Shown: positions 32,130 through 43,833, numbered from the stretch's first letter. The stretch is DNA of 64,000 nucleotides from Brevundimonas subvibrioides (GCA_002280475.1 NCEB01000017.1:1-64000); one strand, 5' to 3'. Notes: generated by a model not told the origin, from the sequence alone. A program made the numbers and translations.

Positions 32130-32750
32130 ATGGCCGGCCTGCTCACCAACTTCAGGAACACCCTGATCCTCAGCCTCGTGCTGGCGGGGATCATGATCTT
32201 CGCCTTCGGCCGCACCGCGCCGGGCGGGTTCGACCTCAGCTTCTGGCAGGCCGTGGCGCGTTGGGCCCACGTCGGCTTCGGCATCCTGTGGATCGGGCTG
32301 CTGTACTATTTCAACTTCGTCCAGATCCGCGTCATGCCGACCATCCCCGGCGAACTGAAGCCGGCGGTGTCGAAATACATCGCGCCCGAGGCCCTGTTCT
32401 GGTTCCGCTGGTCGTCGCTCTTCACCGTGCTGGCGGGCCTGGCGATCCTCGCCCTGCGCGGTCACGGCTACGCGATGGAGGTGCTGAGCTTCGGCCTGGC
32501 GGGCGGCGTCGTCCAGGGCGACCAGGGCTATATGCTGCTGGGCGTCGGCGTCTGGCTGGCCATCGTCATGTTCCTGAACGTCTGGGGCATCATCTGGCCG
32601 AATCAGAAGCGGGCGCTGGGCATCGTCGTCGTGGACGACGACAAGAAGGCCAGGGCCGCCCGGGTCGCCATGCTGGGCAGCCGCACCAACCTGTTGCTCA
32701 GCCTGCCGATGCTGACCTCCATGGCCATGTACCAGACCCTGTTTGGCTGA
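32130..32750 (+). CDS. PuuD-like membrane protein (urate oxidase N-terminal domain type)
   Basis: A 206-residue protein with about five or six TM helices. ARWAHVGFGILWIGLLYYFNFVQ, ALFWFRWSSLFTVLAG and NVWGIIWPNQKR are signatures of the Urate_ox_N membrane domain found in urate hydroxylase PuuD. The C-terminal cytochrome c domain of full-length PuuD is absent, and no purine catabolism genes are nearby, so the role may differ. The next gene overlaps its end by eight bases. Confidence 0.82.
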   Translation: MAGLLTNFRNTLILSLVLAGIMIFAFGRTAPGGFDLSFWQAVARWAHVGFGILWIGLLYYFNFVQIRVMPTIPGELKPAVSKYIAPEALFWFRWSSLFTVLAGLAILALRGHGYAMEVLSFGLAGGVVQGDQGYMLLGVGVWLAIVMFLNVWGIIWPNQKRALGIVVVDDDKKARAARVAMLGSRTNLLLSLPMLTSMAMYQTLFG

Positions 32751-33375
32751 GACGACCGACCTCGATGCCCAGGTCCGGGCGGCCGACCCGGACCGCTGGC
32801 TGTCCAGCCGGTTCGTCGGCGACCGGGCGGCGCGCGCCGACCTGATCGCCCTCTACGCCTTCGAGGCGGAACTGGTGGCCATTCCCACGCGTGTGACCCA
32901 ACCCCTGCTGGCCGAGATGCGCTACGCCTGGTGGCGCGAGCAGATGGACGGGGTGTTCGCCGGGGTGCCGAGGAAAGGGCATCCGGTGCTGGAGGCCCTG
33001 ACCGATCTGGTCGCGCGGCGGTCGCTGGATCGCGCGCCGATCGATGCCCTGATCGAGGCGCATATCGGCCGGGTCCTCGGCCAGCCGCACGACCTGGACG
33101 CCTTCTATGTCGGGCCCATGCAGGCGGCGGTGCGCGTGCTGACCGGTTCGGGGCATGAGGCCGCCGGGGTCGAGGCGGGACGGATGTGGGGGCTGGCGCA
33201 GACCGGGCGGGTGGTGGAGGCGAGGGCGGTGAGGGCGGAGGCCAATCGGAGTCTGAAAACGCTTCCGGCCGCGGCCTTTCCGGCGGTGGCCCACGGCGCC
33301 CTGATCGGGGTTTCGCCCGGCGACCCAACGCGGGCGTTGCGCCTCACCTGGGCGGTGGCGCGGGGTCGGATCTAG
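32743..33375 (+). CDS. Squalene/phytoene synthase-like protein (NDUFAF6-type)
   Basis: A 210-residue protein of the squalene/phytoene synthase superfamily. ADLIALYAFEAELVAIPTRV and MRYAWWREQMDGVF match the non-catalytic NDUFAF6-like group, which in mitochondria is tied to complex I assembly. The Asp-rich prenyl-diphosphate motifs (DxxxD) of true synthases are not seen, and the protein is shorter than the usual ~270-290. It starts with TTG inside the end of the PuuD-like gene, and its last 32 bases overlap the convergent DUF2236 gene. Confidence 0.75.
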   Translation: MAETTDLDAQVRAADPDRWLSSRFVGDRAARADLIALYAFEAELVAIPTRVTQPLLAEMRYAWWREQMDGVFAGVPRKGHPVLEALTDLVARRSLDRAPIDALIEAHIGRVLGQPHDLDAFYVGPMQAAVRVLTGSGHEAAGVEAGRMWGLAQTGRVVEARAVRAEANRSLKTLPAAAFPAVAHGALIGVSPGDPTRALRLTWAVARGRI

Positions 33376-34255
33376 TCACCGTCTCGGGCCAGCGCGTCAC
33401 CTCGTCGGGCCAGACACGGCGGTTGGGCGAGCCCGCATAGACCCAGCCCAGACCCTTTGCCAAGGCGCGGGCCCCGCCGTGGACGAGCGGCGATGCGGAG
33501 GGCAGGCCGTGCATCCGCCGGGCCCAGGGCGGCAGCAGGTCGGCACCGGCCGACATGACCAGACCGGCGGCCACGCCCTCGGCCCGACCGCCGATCCTCT
33601 GACGCATGACCAGGTCGGCGACCTCACGCGTGCGGGCGTCGGCCTTCAGTTCGGCGCGCATCGACTGGATCAAGGCATCGGCCCCGGCGCGGTCGGTCGG
33701 AACCGGATCGGCCCCCAGAGCGAGGCCGACGCGGGCCATCTCCGCCAGATAGGCGTTTTGATCGGCGCGGCTCATGGAGGGCTCGGCATAGCGGACCCAG
33801 GCGTCGAGGAAACTGGTCGTCTCGGTCACATGGACCCAGGCCAACAGGCGTGGATCGCTGACGCGATAGGTTGTCCCGTCGGGCAGGGTGCCGCCCAGCC
33901 GATCGTGGATGCGGCGGACGCGGTCGATGGCGGCCTGACCGTTGGCGGCGTGGTCATAGGTCGTCACGGCGATGAACTTGGCGGTCCGACGCAGCCGCCC
34001 GTGCATGTCGGCGCGGAAGTCCGAGTGGTCCCACACGCCCGCCAGCACCGCCGGATGCAGCATCTGCAGCAGCAGGCCGGACACCCCGCCGATCATCATG
34101 GTGACGATGTCGCCGTTGACCCGCCAGGCGACCGAGTCCGGTGCGAACAGGGCGTCGGCGCGGCGCAGCGCCGGTCGCTCGCCCCGCTCATAGTCGTTGA
34201 ACAGCTGATTGATGCGGGCGCGAACGCGGACCTTGATGGGTTCCAGCGGAGCCAT
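33344..34255 (-). CDS. DUF2236 oxygenase (MpaB-like)
   Basis: A 303-residue protein of the DUF2236/MpaB family of haem-type oxygenases (latex-clearing protein and MpaB relatives). SVAWRVNGDIVTMMIGGVSGLLLQMLHPAVLAGVWDHSDF carries the family's His, and LAWVHVTETTSFLDAW the second one; TTYDHAANGQAAIDRVRRIH is also typical. The substrate is unknown. Its 3' end overlaps the squalene-synthase-like gene in antisense. Confidence 0.85.
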   Translation of the reverse strand: MAPLEPIKVRVRARINQLFNDYERGERPALRRADALFAPDSVAWRVNGDIVTMMIGGVSGLLLQMLHPAVLAGVWDHSDFRADMHGRLRRTAKFIAVTTYDHAANGQAAIDRVRRIHDRLGGTLPDGTTYRVSDPRLLAWVHVTETTSFLDAWVRYAEPSMSRADQNAYLAEMARVGLALGADPVPTDRAGADALIQSMRAELKADARTREVADLVMRQRIGGRAEGVAAGLVMSAGADLLPPWARRMHGLPSASPLVHGGARALAKGLGWVYAGSPNRRVWPDEVTRWPETVTRSDPAPPPR

Positions 34256-34474
34256 GGTCAGACAGCCGCCGTCGAGCGAGCGGCATCGCTCTGGCGAAGG
34301 AATCGGGCATCGGCGGTGGTCATCAGGCGAGAACTCCCGGACGCTGGAATGGCCGCGTGGGAGGAGCCCGGCAAGTGCGAAAACCGTCGCGGAGCGTTGA
34401 TGGATCCGCCTTCATTGGCTTGCTTCGGCGTCGCCGCCGCGCTTGTCTCGTCCGACGCTGTTCGAGGAAACGCC

Positions 34475-34861
34475 ATGCTGAGCCTGCTGATCGCCCTTTC
34501 GTTCTTGCCCGCGCAGACCGCCGTGACCGAAGCCGACTACCGCGAGGCGGTGGGGTGCTCGGCCGTCGCCCGCGTCGCCGAGTCCTGGGCCGGCGGCAGC
34601 GACAGCCTGGGCGAGCGGATGCTGGCTGAGGGTTACAAGACCACGGCCGACCGCCTGAACGGCTTCGCCTTCCAGTTCGGCGAATACGGCGGCCTGACGG
34701 ACGAAGAGATCGAGGCCGACATCGACGCGGCTCGCGGCGAGGCGAACCAGGCGGTGATGGCCAGCACGACCCCGGCCGAGTTCCGCACCTCCAAGGCCGA
34801 GCTGTTCCAGGCGGCGGACGTCTGCGCCCAGACCCTGATGCGGTTCAGCGCCGGGGGTTGA
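34475..34861 (+). CDS. Small exported hypothetical protein
   Basis: A 128-residue protein with a short signal peptide (MLSLLIALSFLPAQTA). The mature part is acidic and helical with two cysteines (VGCSAVARVA; AADVCAQTLM) that could form a disulfide. I do not recognise the family. The ATG at 34475 follows GAGGAAACGCC, a good Shine-Dalgarno arrangement. Its stop at 34861 is immediately next to the convergent trmFO stop at 34862. The 219 bp before it, up to the DUF2236 start, show no further gene. Confidence 0.75.
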   Translation: MLSLLIALSFLPAQTAVTEADYREAVGCSAVARVAESWAGGSDSLGERMLAEGYKTTADRLNGFAFQFGEYGGLTDEEIEADIDAARGEANQAVMASTTPAEFRTSKAELFQAADVCAQTLMRFSAGG

Positions 34862-36259
34862 TCAGGCCGCGTCGCGCCAGGCGGTGAGACCGGCGATCGC
34901 TCGCTCGCTCATCAACCGCTTCTTGGCCCGACCGCGATCCTTGGGCGGGATGCGGTTGCCCTCGCCGTCCTGTCGCGGAGCCTCCATCGGGGGCAGAAGT
35001 CCATAGTTGACGTTCATCGGGGAAAACCGCGCCCCCTCAAGGTGGCCGCCGGTGATGTGCTCGACCAGGGCGCCGATGGCGGTATGGGCGGGCGGGGCCT
35101 CCAGCGTCTGGCCCAGCCGTTCGGCGGCGGCGAGACGACCGGCGAGCAGGCCGGTGGCGGCGCTCTCGACATAGCCTTCGACCCCCGTGACCTGACCGGC
35201 GAAGCGCAGGCGCGGCATCGGCTTCAGCCGCAACTGGCGATCCAGCAGGCGCGGGCTGTTCAGATAGGTGTTCCTGTGGAGGCCGCCCAGCCGCGCGAAC
35301 TGGGCGTTCTGCAAGCCCGGGATCATCCGGAACACCTCGGCCTGGGCCCCGTGCTTCAGCTTGGTCTGGAAGCCGACCATGTTGAACAATGTGCCCAGCG
35401 CATTGTCCTGACGCAGCTGGACGATGGCGTGCGCCTTGACCGTGGGGTCGCGCGGATTGGTCAGGCCGACGGGCTTCATCGGGCCGTGCCTCAGGGTCTC
35501 GCGGCCGCGCTCGGCCATGACCTCGATAGGCAGGCAGCCGTCGAAATAGGGGACGTTCTCCCACTCCTTGAACTCGGCCTTGGGACCGGTCAGCAGGGCG
35601 TCGATGAAGGCATCGTAGGTGGCCTTGTCCATCGGGCAGTTGACGTAGGCGGCGGCGTCGCCTCCGGGGCCCTCCTTGTCGTAACGCGACTGACGCCAGG
35701 CGACGTCGAAGTCGATCGTCTCGGCGTGGACGATGGGGGCGATGGCGTCGAAGAACGACAGGCTCTCCTCGCCGGTCAGCGTCAGGACGGCCTCGGCCAG
35801 GGCCGGAGAGGTCAGAGGGCCGGTGGCGACGATGACGTTGTCCCAATCCTCCGGCGGCAGGCCCGCGATCTCCTCGCGCACGAGAGTGACCAGCGGGTGG
35901 GCCAGCAGGCGCGCGGTGACGGCGGCGGAGAAGCCCTCGCGGTCGACGGCGAGAGCCCCACCGGCCGGGACCTGGTTGGCGTCGCCGCAAGCCATGATGA
36001 CGGAATCGAGCGCCCGCATTTCGGCGTGCAGCAGGCCGACGGCGTTGTACTGCCAGTCGTCGGACCGGAAGGAGTTGGAGCAGACCAGCTCGGCCAGCCC
36101 GTCGGTGTGATGGGCGTCGGTCGTGACCCCCGGACGCCGCATCTCATGCAGGATCACGGGCACGCCCGCCTGGGCGATCTGCCAGGCGGCCTCGGAGCCG
36201 GCGAGGCCGCCGCCGACGACGTGGATGGGGGCGAGGGACGTGGGGGAGGGCGTGGACAT
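34862..36259 (-). CDS. trmFO: Folate-dependent tRNA (uracil-5-)-methyltransferase TrmFO
   Basis: A 465-residue flavoprotein that makes 5-methyluridine 54 in the T loop of tRNAs using methylenetetrahydrofolate. The FAD-binding motif [14 protein letters not shown] opens the protein, followed by [15 protein letters not shown] and [11 protein letters not shown] with a conserved Cys; [20 protein letters not shown] and [12 protein letters not shown] are also family motifs. Length is normal. It is a single gene on the minus strand. Confidence 0.96.
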   Translation of the reverse strand: MSTPSPTSLAPIHVVGGGLAGSEAAWQIAQAGVPVILHEMRRPGVTTDAHHTDGLAELVCSNSFRSDDWQYNAVGLLHAEMRALDSVIMACGDANQVPAGGALAVDREGFSAAVTARLLAHPLVTLVREEIAGLPPEDWDNVIVATGPLTSPALAEAVLTLTGEESLSFFDAIAPIVHAETIDFDVAWRQSRYDKEGPGGDAAAYVNCPMDKATYDAFIDALLTGPKAEFKEWENVPYFDGCLPIEVMAERGRETLRHGPMKPVGLTNPRDPTVKAHAIVQLRQDNALGTLFNMVGFQTKLKHGAQAEVFRMIPGLQNAQFARLGGLHRNTYLNSPRLLDRQLRLKPMPRLRFAGQVTGVEGYVESAATGLLAGRLAAAERLGQTLEAPPAHTAIGALVEHITGGHLEGARFSPMNVNYGLLPPMEAPRQDGEGNRIPPKDRGRAKKRLMSERAIAGLTAWRDAA

Positions 36260-36354
36260 GCGGCTTTCTAGCCACGCGAGGACGGTTCGTCAGCCGCAGT
36301 CTGTCAGGCGCGGCGTCGCAGGGCTATAAGAGCCGCCACGCTCAGCGAGGGGGC

Positions 36355-37167
36355 TTGATGAGCCACAGGGATGTCGGAAGCCGGCGGCTGAACCTTCAGC
36401 GTGCGCTGGGTGATGCGGTCGCCGCCATGCCCCGCCTGTGGGCGGGTGCGGTCGCGGCCTTGCTGGCGCTGGCCGGCGTGTGCCTGGTTCCCGTCTTGCT
36501 GCCGGTGCCCGATGATCTGTCAGGCATCGCTCCCGGCGTGGCGACGGTCCTGGCCCTCGTCGCAACCGGGGCTCTGGCACGGCTTTCGATCACGCCGGAC
36601 CTGAAGGGCGCGCGGGCGCTGGGCCTGGGGCCCGGGGGGCTGCAGTTCAAATGGCCGGAGCTGAGACTGGTGGGCGCGGCCCTGCTGTGCCTGATCTTTC
36701 TGGCCATGATCGTGTCGATCCTGGGTCTGGTGGTGCTGGCCATCTTCGGCGGCGCGGAACTGGACGTCGCCGCGATCCAGGCGCGGGATTGGGCGGCGGT
36801 GGGCGCGCCGTGGAAGCTGGCTGTGCTGGCCGTCGTCGGGATCGGGGCCGTGGTGGTGCCGCTGGTCCTGCTGGTGCGGCTGTCGCTGTTCGTGCCCGCG
36901 ACGCTGGGTCGGCGACAGATGGTGTCGCTGAACAGCATGGGCATCGCCTACGGCAGCTTCTGGGCCCTTCTGGGCGGGCTGATCGTGACGTCGGCACCGG
37001 CGATCGCCTTGCTGGGTCTGATCGGGGGTGGGGCACTGACCGGTGCGGTGGCCAGTGTCGTCTGGGTCGCCGGCGTGGTCGGGGTGCAGTTGCCGGTCAC
37101 GCTGGCGTTCCTGGGGGCGGCCTATCGCCAGCTGGAGTATTGGTCGCCCGAGGAGGCGTCGGCATGA
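36355..37167 (+). CDS. Multi-pass membrane protein, paralog 1 of 3
   Basis: A 270-residue protein with about six predicted TM helices. It shares a plan with the next two genes: a hydrophobic bundle, then a motif of the form VRLSLFVPATLGRRQM in the middle, then a SFWALLGGLIV helix. I cannot assign a function. The stop overlaps the next start (ATGA), so the genes are coupled. The start at 36355 (TTG GAT? versus TTG/ATG choice) is uncertain: the codon there is TTG and an ATG, MSHRD, lies one codon later at 36358. Confidence 0.72.
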   Translation: MMSHRDVGSRRLNLQRALGDAVAAMPRLWAGAVAALLALAGVCLVPVLLPVPDDLSGIAPGVATVLALVATGALARLSITPDLKGARALGLGPGGLQFKWPELRLVGAALLCLIFLAMIVSILGLVVLAIFGGAELDVAAIQARDWAAVGAPWKLAVLAVVGIGAVVVPLVLLVRLSLFVPATLGRRQMVSLNSMGIAYGSFWALLGGLIVTSAPAIALLGLIGGGALTGAVASVVWVAGVVGVQLPVTLAFLGAAYRQLEYWSPEEASA

Positions 37168-38138
37168 GGCCCGGGTTTTCGATCGGGGACGCGGTCGGCG
37201 CACCCTTCCGTCTAGCGTTCAAACGGCCGCTGGCGACCCTGGCCTGGGGACTGGTCCTCATGGTGCCGTCGGTCGTGGCCATCTGGGCATTCGCCCCTTT
37301 CGTCATCCAGGCACTGGAGACGGGCGACGCCGGAGTGCTGGCCGCCGAGGGCGCGGTCAGCGACTTCGAGAGCCTCAGCCAATACATGGCGTTTCAGGCG
37401 TGGAGCGGGCTGTCGAACATTCTGGGGCTGCTGGCGACCCTGCTGGTCACGACCGCAGTGATCCGGGCGGCCACGGCCGGTCGGCGCGGGGACAGCGCGG
37501 CGTTCCTGAGGTTCAGCCGGGACGAGTTCCACGTCGCGGTGATCGGTATCGCCATCGTGGTGGGGACTGTGGTGGTCTGGATGCTGATCGGCGGCCTGAT
37601 CCTGGGGTTCGCGGTGGCGGCGGGGGTGTCCGGTGGACAGATGAACTGGGCGGCCCTGGTCGCCGTCGGCATCGGCCTGATCGGGGTGTTCGCGACCCTG
37701 GTGATCTGGGGCCGGTTGTCGCTGATCGCGCCGGCCGCGGTCATCCTGAAGTCCCTGGCCTTCGACGAGGGCTGGAAGGCCGGCCGGGGGCAGACGGGGC
37801 GTCTGTTTCTGCTGATGCTGATCCTGCTCGCCGTGACCCTGCTGATCGGGCTGTTCGTGTTCATGCTCCTGCTGATCGCGGCGGTGGCGATGGGGGCCGG
37901 ACTGGCCAGCATGGGCGATCCGGGCGACTGGGACGACGCGGCGGTGGAGGCCTGGATGCTGGCCCAACTGCGAAATCCCTGGCCGATGCTGGGGATCGGG
38001 GCGGTGCTGTTGCCCGTGGTGGCCTGGCTCGCGGGCTTCTCGCAGGCGCTGTGGACCGCGCCGTTCGCGGTGGCGGCCGACGGATTGGTCCAGCGGTCCG
38101 ATCCGGCCGGGGCTGACGACGACACCGCCGCCCGATAG
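37164..38138 (+). CDS. Multi-pass membrane protein, paralog 2 of 3
   Basis: A 324-residue protein with about six TM helices. It starts with GFSIGDAVGAPFRLAFKRPLATLAWG, and has the shared mid-protein motif IWGRLSLIAPAAVILKSLAFDEGWKAGRGQTGRLFLL. The pattern of a short amphipathic N-terminal segment ('DAV..PFRLAFKRP') followed by TM bundles resembles paralog 3 ('EAAFEGFRIVRRNPLAIVFWG'). Function unknown. It is translationally coupled to paralog 1. Confidence 0.75.
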   Translation: MRPGFSIGDAVGAPFRLAFKRPLATLAWGLVLMVPSVVAIWAFAPFVIQALETGDAGVLAAEGAVSDFESLSQYMAFQAWSGLSNILGLLATLLVTTAVIRAATAGRRGDSAAFLRFSRDEFHVAVIGIAIVVGTVVVWMLIGGLILGFAVAAGVSGGQMNWAALVAVGIGLIGVFATLVIWGRLSLIAPAAVILKSLAFDEGWKAGRGQTGRLFLLMLILLAVTLLIGLFVFMLLLIAAVAMGAGLASMGDPGDWDDAAVEAWMLAQLRNPWPMLGIGAVLLPVVAWLAGFSQALWTAPFAVAADGLVQRSDPAGADDDTAAR

Positions 38139-38167
38139 GGTCGCGCCCAACAACCAGAGGATTCGCC

Positions 38168-39058
38168 ATGCGCTTTTCAGCCACCGAGGCCGCGTTCGAA
38201 GGGTTCCGGATCGTGCGGAGGAATCCGCTGGCCATCGTCTTCTGGGGCCTGGCCTATGTGGTGTTCTTCGTCGCCTTCTTCGCCCTGGTGGGCGGGCAGC
38301 TGGCGGGGGTGATCGCCCAGGCCGAGGCGCTCCAGGGCGGCGAGCCGGACGTGTCGGACCTGCAGGCTCTGGGTCAGAGCTATTTCACCATCCTGGGGCT
38401 GGGCGCGCCGTTGGGCCTGCTGCTCAGCGCCGTGCTGAGCGCGGGCGTCGCGCGGGCGGTGCTGAACCCGTCTCAGAAGGCGTTCGGCTACCTTCGGCTG
38501 GGGCCCGACGAGCTGCGGGTGCTGGCCGTCAATCTGATCCTGTCGATCGCCTTGGGTGTGGGTTTCTTCGTTCTGGCCATGATCGTCGGCGTGGCCGCGG
38601 GCGTGGTGGCGCAGGGAAATCAGGGCGCGGGTGTGCTGGTCGGGGTGTTGCTCGGGCTCGCCTTCGCCGTGCTCGCCATCTGGATCGCGGTTCGCCTGTC
38701 GCTCGCCGTGCCGCTGACCATGGCCGAGAAACGGATCGCGCCGTTCGCCTCGTTCGGCGTGACCAAGGGGCATTTCTGGCCACTGCTCGGCATGGCGGTG
38801 ATCGCCTTCATCATGTCGATCCTGGTCAGCCTGCTGGGCAGCGTGATCGCCCTGCCGATCATGATGTTCACCGGCGGCGGTCTGGCGCAGTTGGCCGGGC
38901 TGGAGGGTCAGTCGACGGCCGCGATTCTGCAGACCGCCGGTCCCGGCCTGCTGGCCTGGGGCGTGGTCAATGCGATCGTCTCGGCCTTGCAGCTGGCGGT
39001 GCTGTATGCCCCGTTCGCCGCCGCCTATCGCGACATCAAGGGGCCGCCGCACGCGTGA
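38168..39058 (+). CDS. Multi-pass membrane protein, paralog 3 of 3
   Basis: A 296-residue protein with about six TM helices, opening with an EAAFEGFRIVRRNPLAIVFWG segment and carrying the shared motif IAVRLSLAVPLTMAEKRIAPFASFGVTKGHFWPLLG in pieces. It is 29 bp after paralog 2 with a good AGAGGA ribosome binding site. Three adjacent related genes suggest duplication and a multisubunit membrane complex or set of related permeases. It converges on uvrA with three bases between the stops. Confidence 0.75.
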   Translation: MRFSATEAAFEGFRIVRRNPLAIVFWGLAYVVFFVAFFALVGGQLAGVIAQAEALQGGEPDVSDLQALGQSYFTILGLGAPLGLLLSAVLSAGVARAVLNPSQKAFGYLRLGPDELRVLAVNLILSIALGVGFFVLAMIVGVAAGVVAQGNQGAGVLVGVLLGLAFAVLAIWIAVRLSLAVPLTMAEKRIAPFASFGVTKGHFWPLLGMAVIAFIMSILVSLLGSVIALPIMMFTGGGLAQLAGLEGQSTAAILQTAGPGLLAWGVVNAIVSALQLAVLYAPFAAAYRDIKGPPHA

Positions 39059-39061
39059 CGG

Positions 39062-41827
<2,766 letters not shown>

Positions 41828-41909
41828 GGAGTCCGGGAAAACGCGAGAGAGCCGGACGGGTGTCCGGGGCAGCATCGCTATATGGGGACCAAGCCCGCCG
41901 ATTCAGCAA

Positions 41910-41924
41910 GAACAATGTGGGAAC
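41910..41924 (-). promoter_or_regulatory. LexA (SOS) operator of uvrA
   Basis: GAACAATGTGGGAAC reads GTTCCCACATTGTTC on the minus strand, an exact match to the alphaproteobacterial LexA box GTTC-N7-GTTC. It lies 83 bp before the uvrA start, where repression of transcription would be expected, and predicts DNA-damage induction of uvrA. Confidence 0.88.
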
Positions 41925-41966
41925 ATTGCGGCGCTGTTGCCACGCCCTGTCAGCAGGAAGGCACCA

Positions 41967-42407
41967 TCAGGCCGTGCGATTCAGAGTGACCGCGCGGCTG
42001 TCGCCGGCATAGGCCTGGCCGCCTGAGCCATAACCCGTTCCAAGCGCGCGGGCGCCGGCGACTTCCTGGGCGATGGCGCGGACAAGGCCTTCGGAGATGC
42101 TGCGCGCGGCCTCGACTGTGCGGGCGTGGATGGCCAGGGCGGCCTCGAACGCCTCGGTGGCGCGGATCAGGGCGGTGCGGTCGGCCGCGGGGGCAGCAGA
42201 GATCAGGCCGGGGTTGGCCTTCACCTGGGCAGTTTCGCGGCGATAGGCGTTGGCCAGTTCCTGCGTCTCTGCCAGATCTGCGGCGACGTCCTGGGGGCGA
42301 CGGGAGGCGAAGGCGTCGGTCTCTCGTTCCAGACGCGCCGTCAGTCGATCGGTCAGATCGGTGAGGCGACGCAGATAGGCGGCGGCGGTGGTCGGGTCCT
42401 GGGTCAT
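41967..42407 (-). CDS. flbY: FlbY-like flagellar protein
   Basis: A 146-residue helical protein ([59 protein letters not shown]). It follows flgI and the flgJ-type gene with a four-base overlap, the position of flbY in Caulobacter. Its all-helical form resembles FlgN-type export chaperones. The name rests on position and general form, not on a sequence search. Confidence 0.7.
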   Translation of the reverse strand: MTQDPTTAAAYLRRLTDLTDRLTARLERETDAFASRRPQDVAADLAETQELANAYRRETAQVKANPGLISAAPAADRTALIRATEAFEAALAIHARTVEAARSISEGLVRAIAQEVAGARALGTGYGSGGQAYAGDSRAVTLNRTA

Positions 42408-42721
42408 GGGAGGGTCTGGGCGCTCTGCTGCGACTGCATGCGGATCATCTCGGCCATGACGGTGTCGGCCAGGCCGACGCCCCCGGACTGGACCGTCTTC
42501 TTGGCCATCTCGTCGATCAGGAAGCTGCGCCAGGTCGCCTCGGCTTCGCCGCCGCCGAACAGGCCGTCGGTCTGAAGGCCCTCGAACATCGGCTTCAGCA
42601 TCTGGGACAGGAAAGAGGCCTCGAACCGCTCGGCCGTCTCACGCATGCGGCGGGCATCCGTGGTGGAGGGCGCGGTGGGGTTGGGCGCAAGCAGGGACGG
42701 GGAAACGGCGAGGTCGCTCAT
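42404..42721 (-). CDS. flgJ: Flagellar rod-binding protein (FlgJ N-terminal type)
   Basis: A 105-residue protein with the rod-binding FlgJ core (AERFEASFLSQMLKPMFEGL; FGGGEAEATWRSFLIDEMAKKTVQSGGVGLADTVMAEMIRMQS). The C-terminal muramidase domain of enterobacterial FlgJ is absent, as is usual in alphaproteobacteria. The start overlaps the flgI stop (TGATG) and its stop overlaps the flbY start, so the three are coupled. Confidence 0.88.
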   Translation of the reverse strand: MSDLAVSPSLLAPNPTAPSTTDARRMRETAERFEASFLSQMLKPMFEGLQTDGLFGGGEAEATWRSFLIDEMAKKTVQSGGVGLADTVMAEMIRMQSQQSAQTLP

Positions 42722-43782
42722 CAGATCACCTCGATATCGGCTTGCAGCGCGCCCGCCGCCTTGATGGCCTGCAGGATGGAGATCATGTCGCGCGGCGAGA
42801 CACCCAGGGCGTTCAGGCCGTTGACCAGGGTGGACAGCGAGGTCGAGCCGTCGACCAGCCGGATCTCGCGGCCCAGCTCCTCTTCGACGGTCACGTCGGA
42901 CTGGGGGACGACCACGGTCTCGCCCTGGCTGAAGGGGGCGGGCTGGCTGACCTGGGGGTTCTCCTGGACGGAGATGGTCAGATTGCCCTGGGCGATCGCC
43001 ACGGTGGAGATGCGGACGTTCTCGCCCATGACGATGACGCCGTTGACCTCGTCGATGATGACCCGGGCGGGGGTGTCGACGGCGACGGGCATGTTCTCGA
43101 CCCGGCTGATGAAGCCGGCCATGCCCAGCGCGGGCGGCGGGCGCAGGGTCACGACCGAGCCGTTCTCGGCCAGCGCCGTCGACGGATAGGTGGCGTTGAT
43201 GGCGGCGGCGATCCACTGCAGGCTGTCGAGATTGAAGCCGGTCTCGCGCTCGACCGTGGCGCCCGAGGCGATCCGTCCCGCCGTCGGCACGCCGCGCGTG
43301 ACCGAGGAGCCGGAGCCACCGGAGCCAGAGACCGAGCCCGTCTGGATCGACCCTTGCGCCACCGCATAGACCTCGCCGTCCGCGCCCTGGAGGCTGGTGA
43401 CCAGCAGGGTCCCGCCCAGCAGGCTCTTGGCGTCGCACAGGCTGGATACCGTCACGTCCACCCGGGCGCCGGGTGTGGCGAAGGGCGGCAGTTCGGCGGT
43501 CACCATGATGGCGGCCAGGTTCTTGGAGTTGGCGTTGGCGCCCCGGATGTTGACGCCCAGACGCTCGGTCATGCCTTCCAGCGACTGACGGGTGAAGGGG
43601 CAGTTGCGCAGGCTGTCGCCCGTTCCGTTCAGACCGACGACCAGCCCATAGCCCACCAGCTGGTTGGTGCGGACGCCCTCGATCGAGGCGATGTCCTTGA
43701 TGCGCGACTGGGCCACCGCCGGGCCCGCGAGGGCGACCGACAAGGCGAGAGGCGCGAGGAGGGCGGTAAGCAACTTCTGCAT
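42721..43782 (-). CDS. flgI: Flagellar P-ring protein FlgI
   Basis: A 353-residue protein with a Sec signal peptide (residues 1-24, AGPAVAQ) that is exported to the periplasm and forms the P ring around the rod. SRIKDIASIEGVRTNQLVGYGLVVGLNGTGD and VDVTVSSLCDAKSLLGGTLL are family motifs, and the C-terminus STLVNGLNALGVSPRDMISILQAIKAAGAL is typical. It is the first gene of flgI-flgJ-flbY and has a sigma-54 promoter about 37-51 bp upstream. Confidence 0.97.
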   Translation of the reverse strand: MQKLLTALLAPLALSVALAGPAVAQSRIKDIASIEGVRTNQLVGYGLVVGLNGTGDSLRNCPFTRQSLEGMTERLGVNIRGANANSKNLAAIMVTAELPPFATPGARVDVTVSSLCDAKSLLGGTLLVTSLQGADGEVYAVAQGSIQTGSVSGSGGSGSSVTRGVPTAGRIASGATVERETGFNLDSLQWIAAAINATYPSTALAENGSVVTLRPPPALGMAGFISRVENMPVAVDTPARVIIDEVNGVIVMGENVRISTVAIAQGNLTISVQENPQVSQPAPFSQGETVVVPQSDVTVEEELGREIRLVDGSTSLSTLVNGLNALGVSPRDMISILQAIKAAGALQADIEVI

Positions 43783-43818
43783 GGACCAGCTTTCGAGCGA
43801 GGTTCTGGGCCCCCCGAT

Positions 43819-43833
43819 GCAGAGATCGTGCCG
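43819..43833 (-). promoter_or_regulatory. Sigma-54 promoter of flgI-flgJ-flbY
   Basis: On the minus strand this reads CGGCACGATCTCTGC, matching the sigma-54 consensus TGGCACG-N4-TTGC with GG and GC spaced by exactly ten bases. It lies 37 bp before the flgI ATG, and transcription would start near 43807. Class III flagellar operons of Caulobacter use such promoters with FlbD. Confidence 0.8.
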
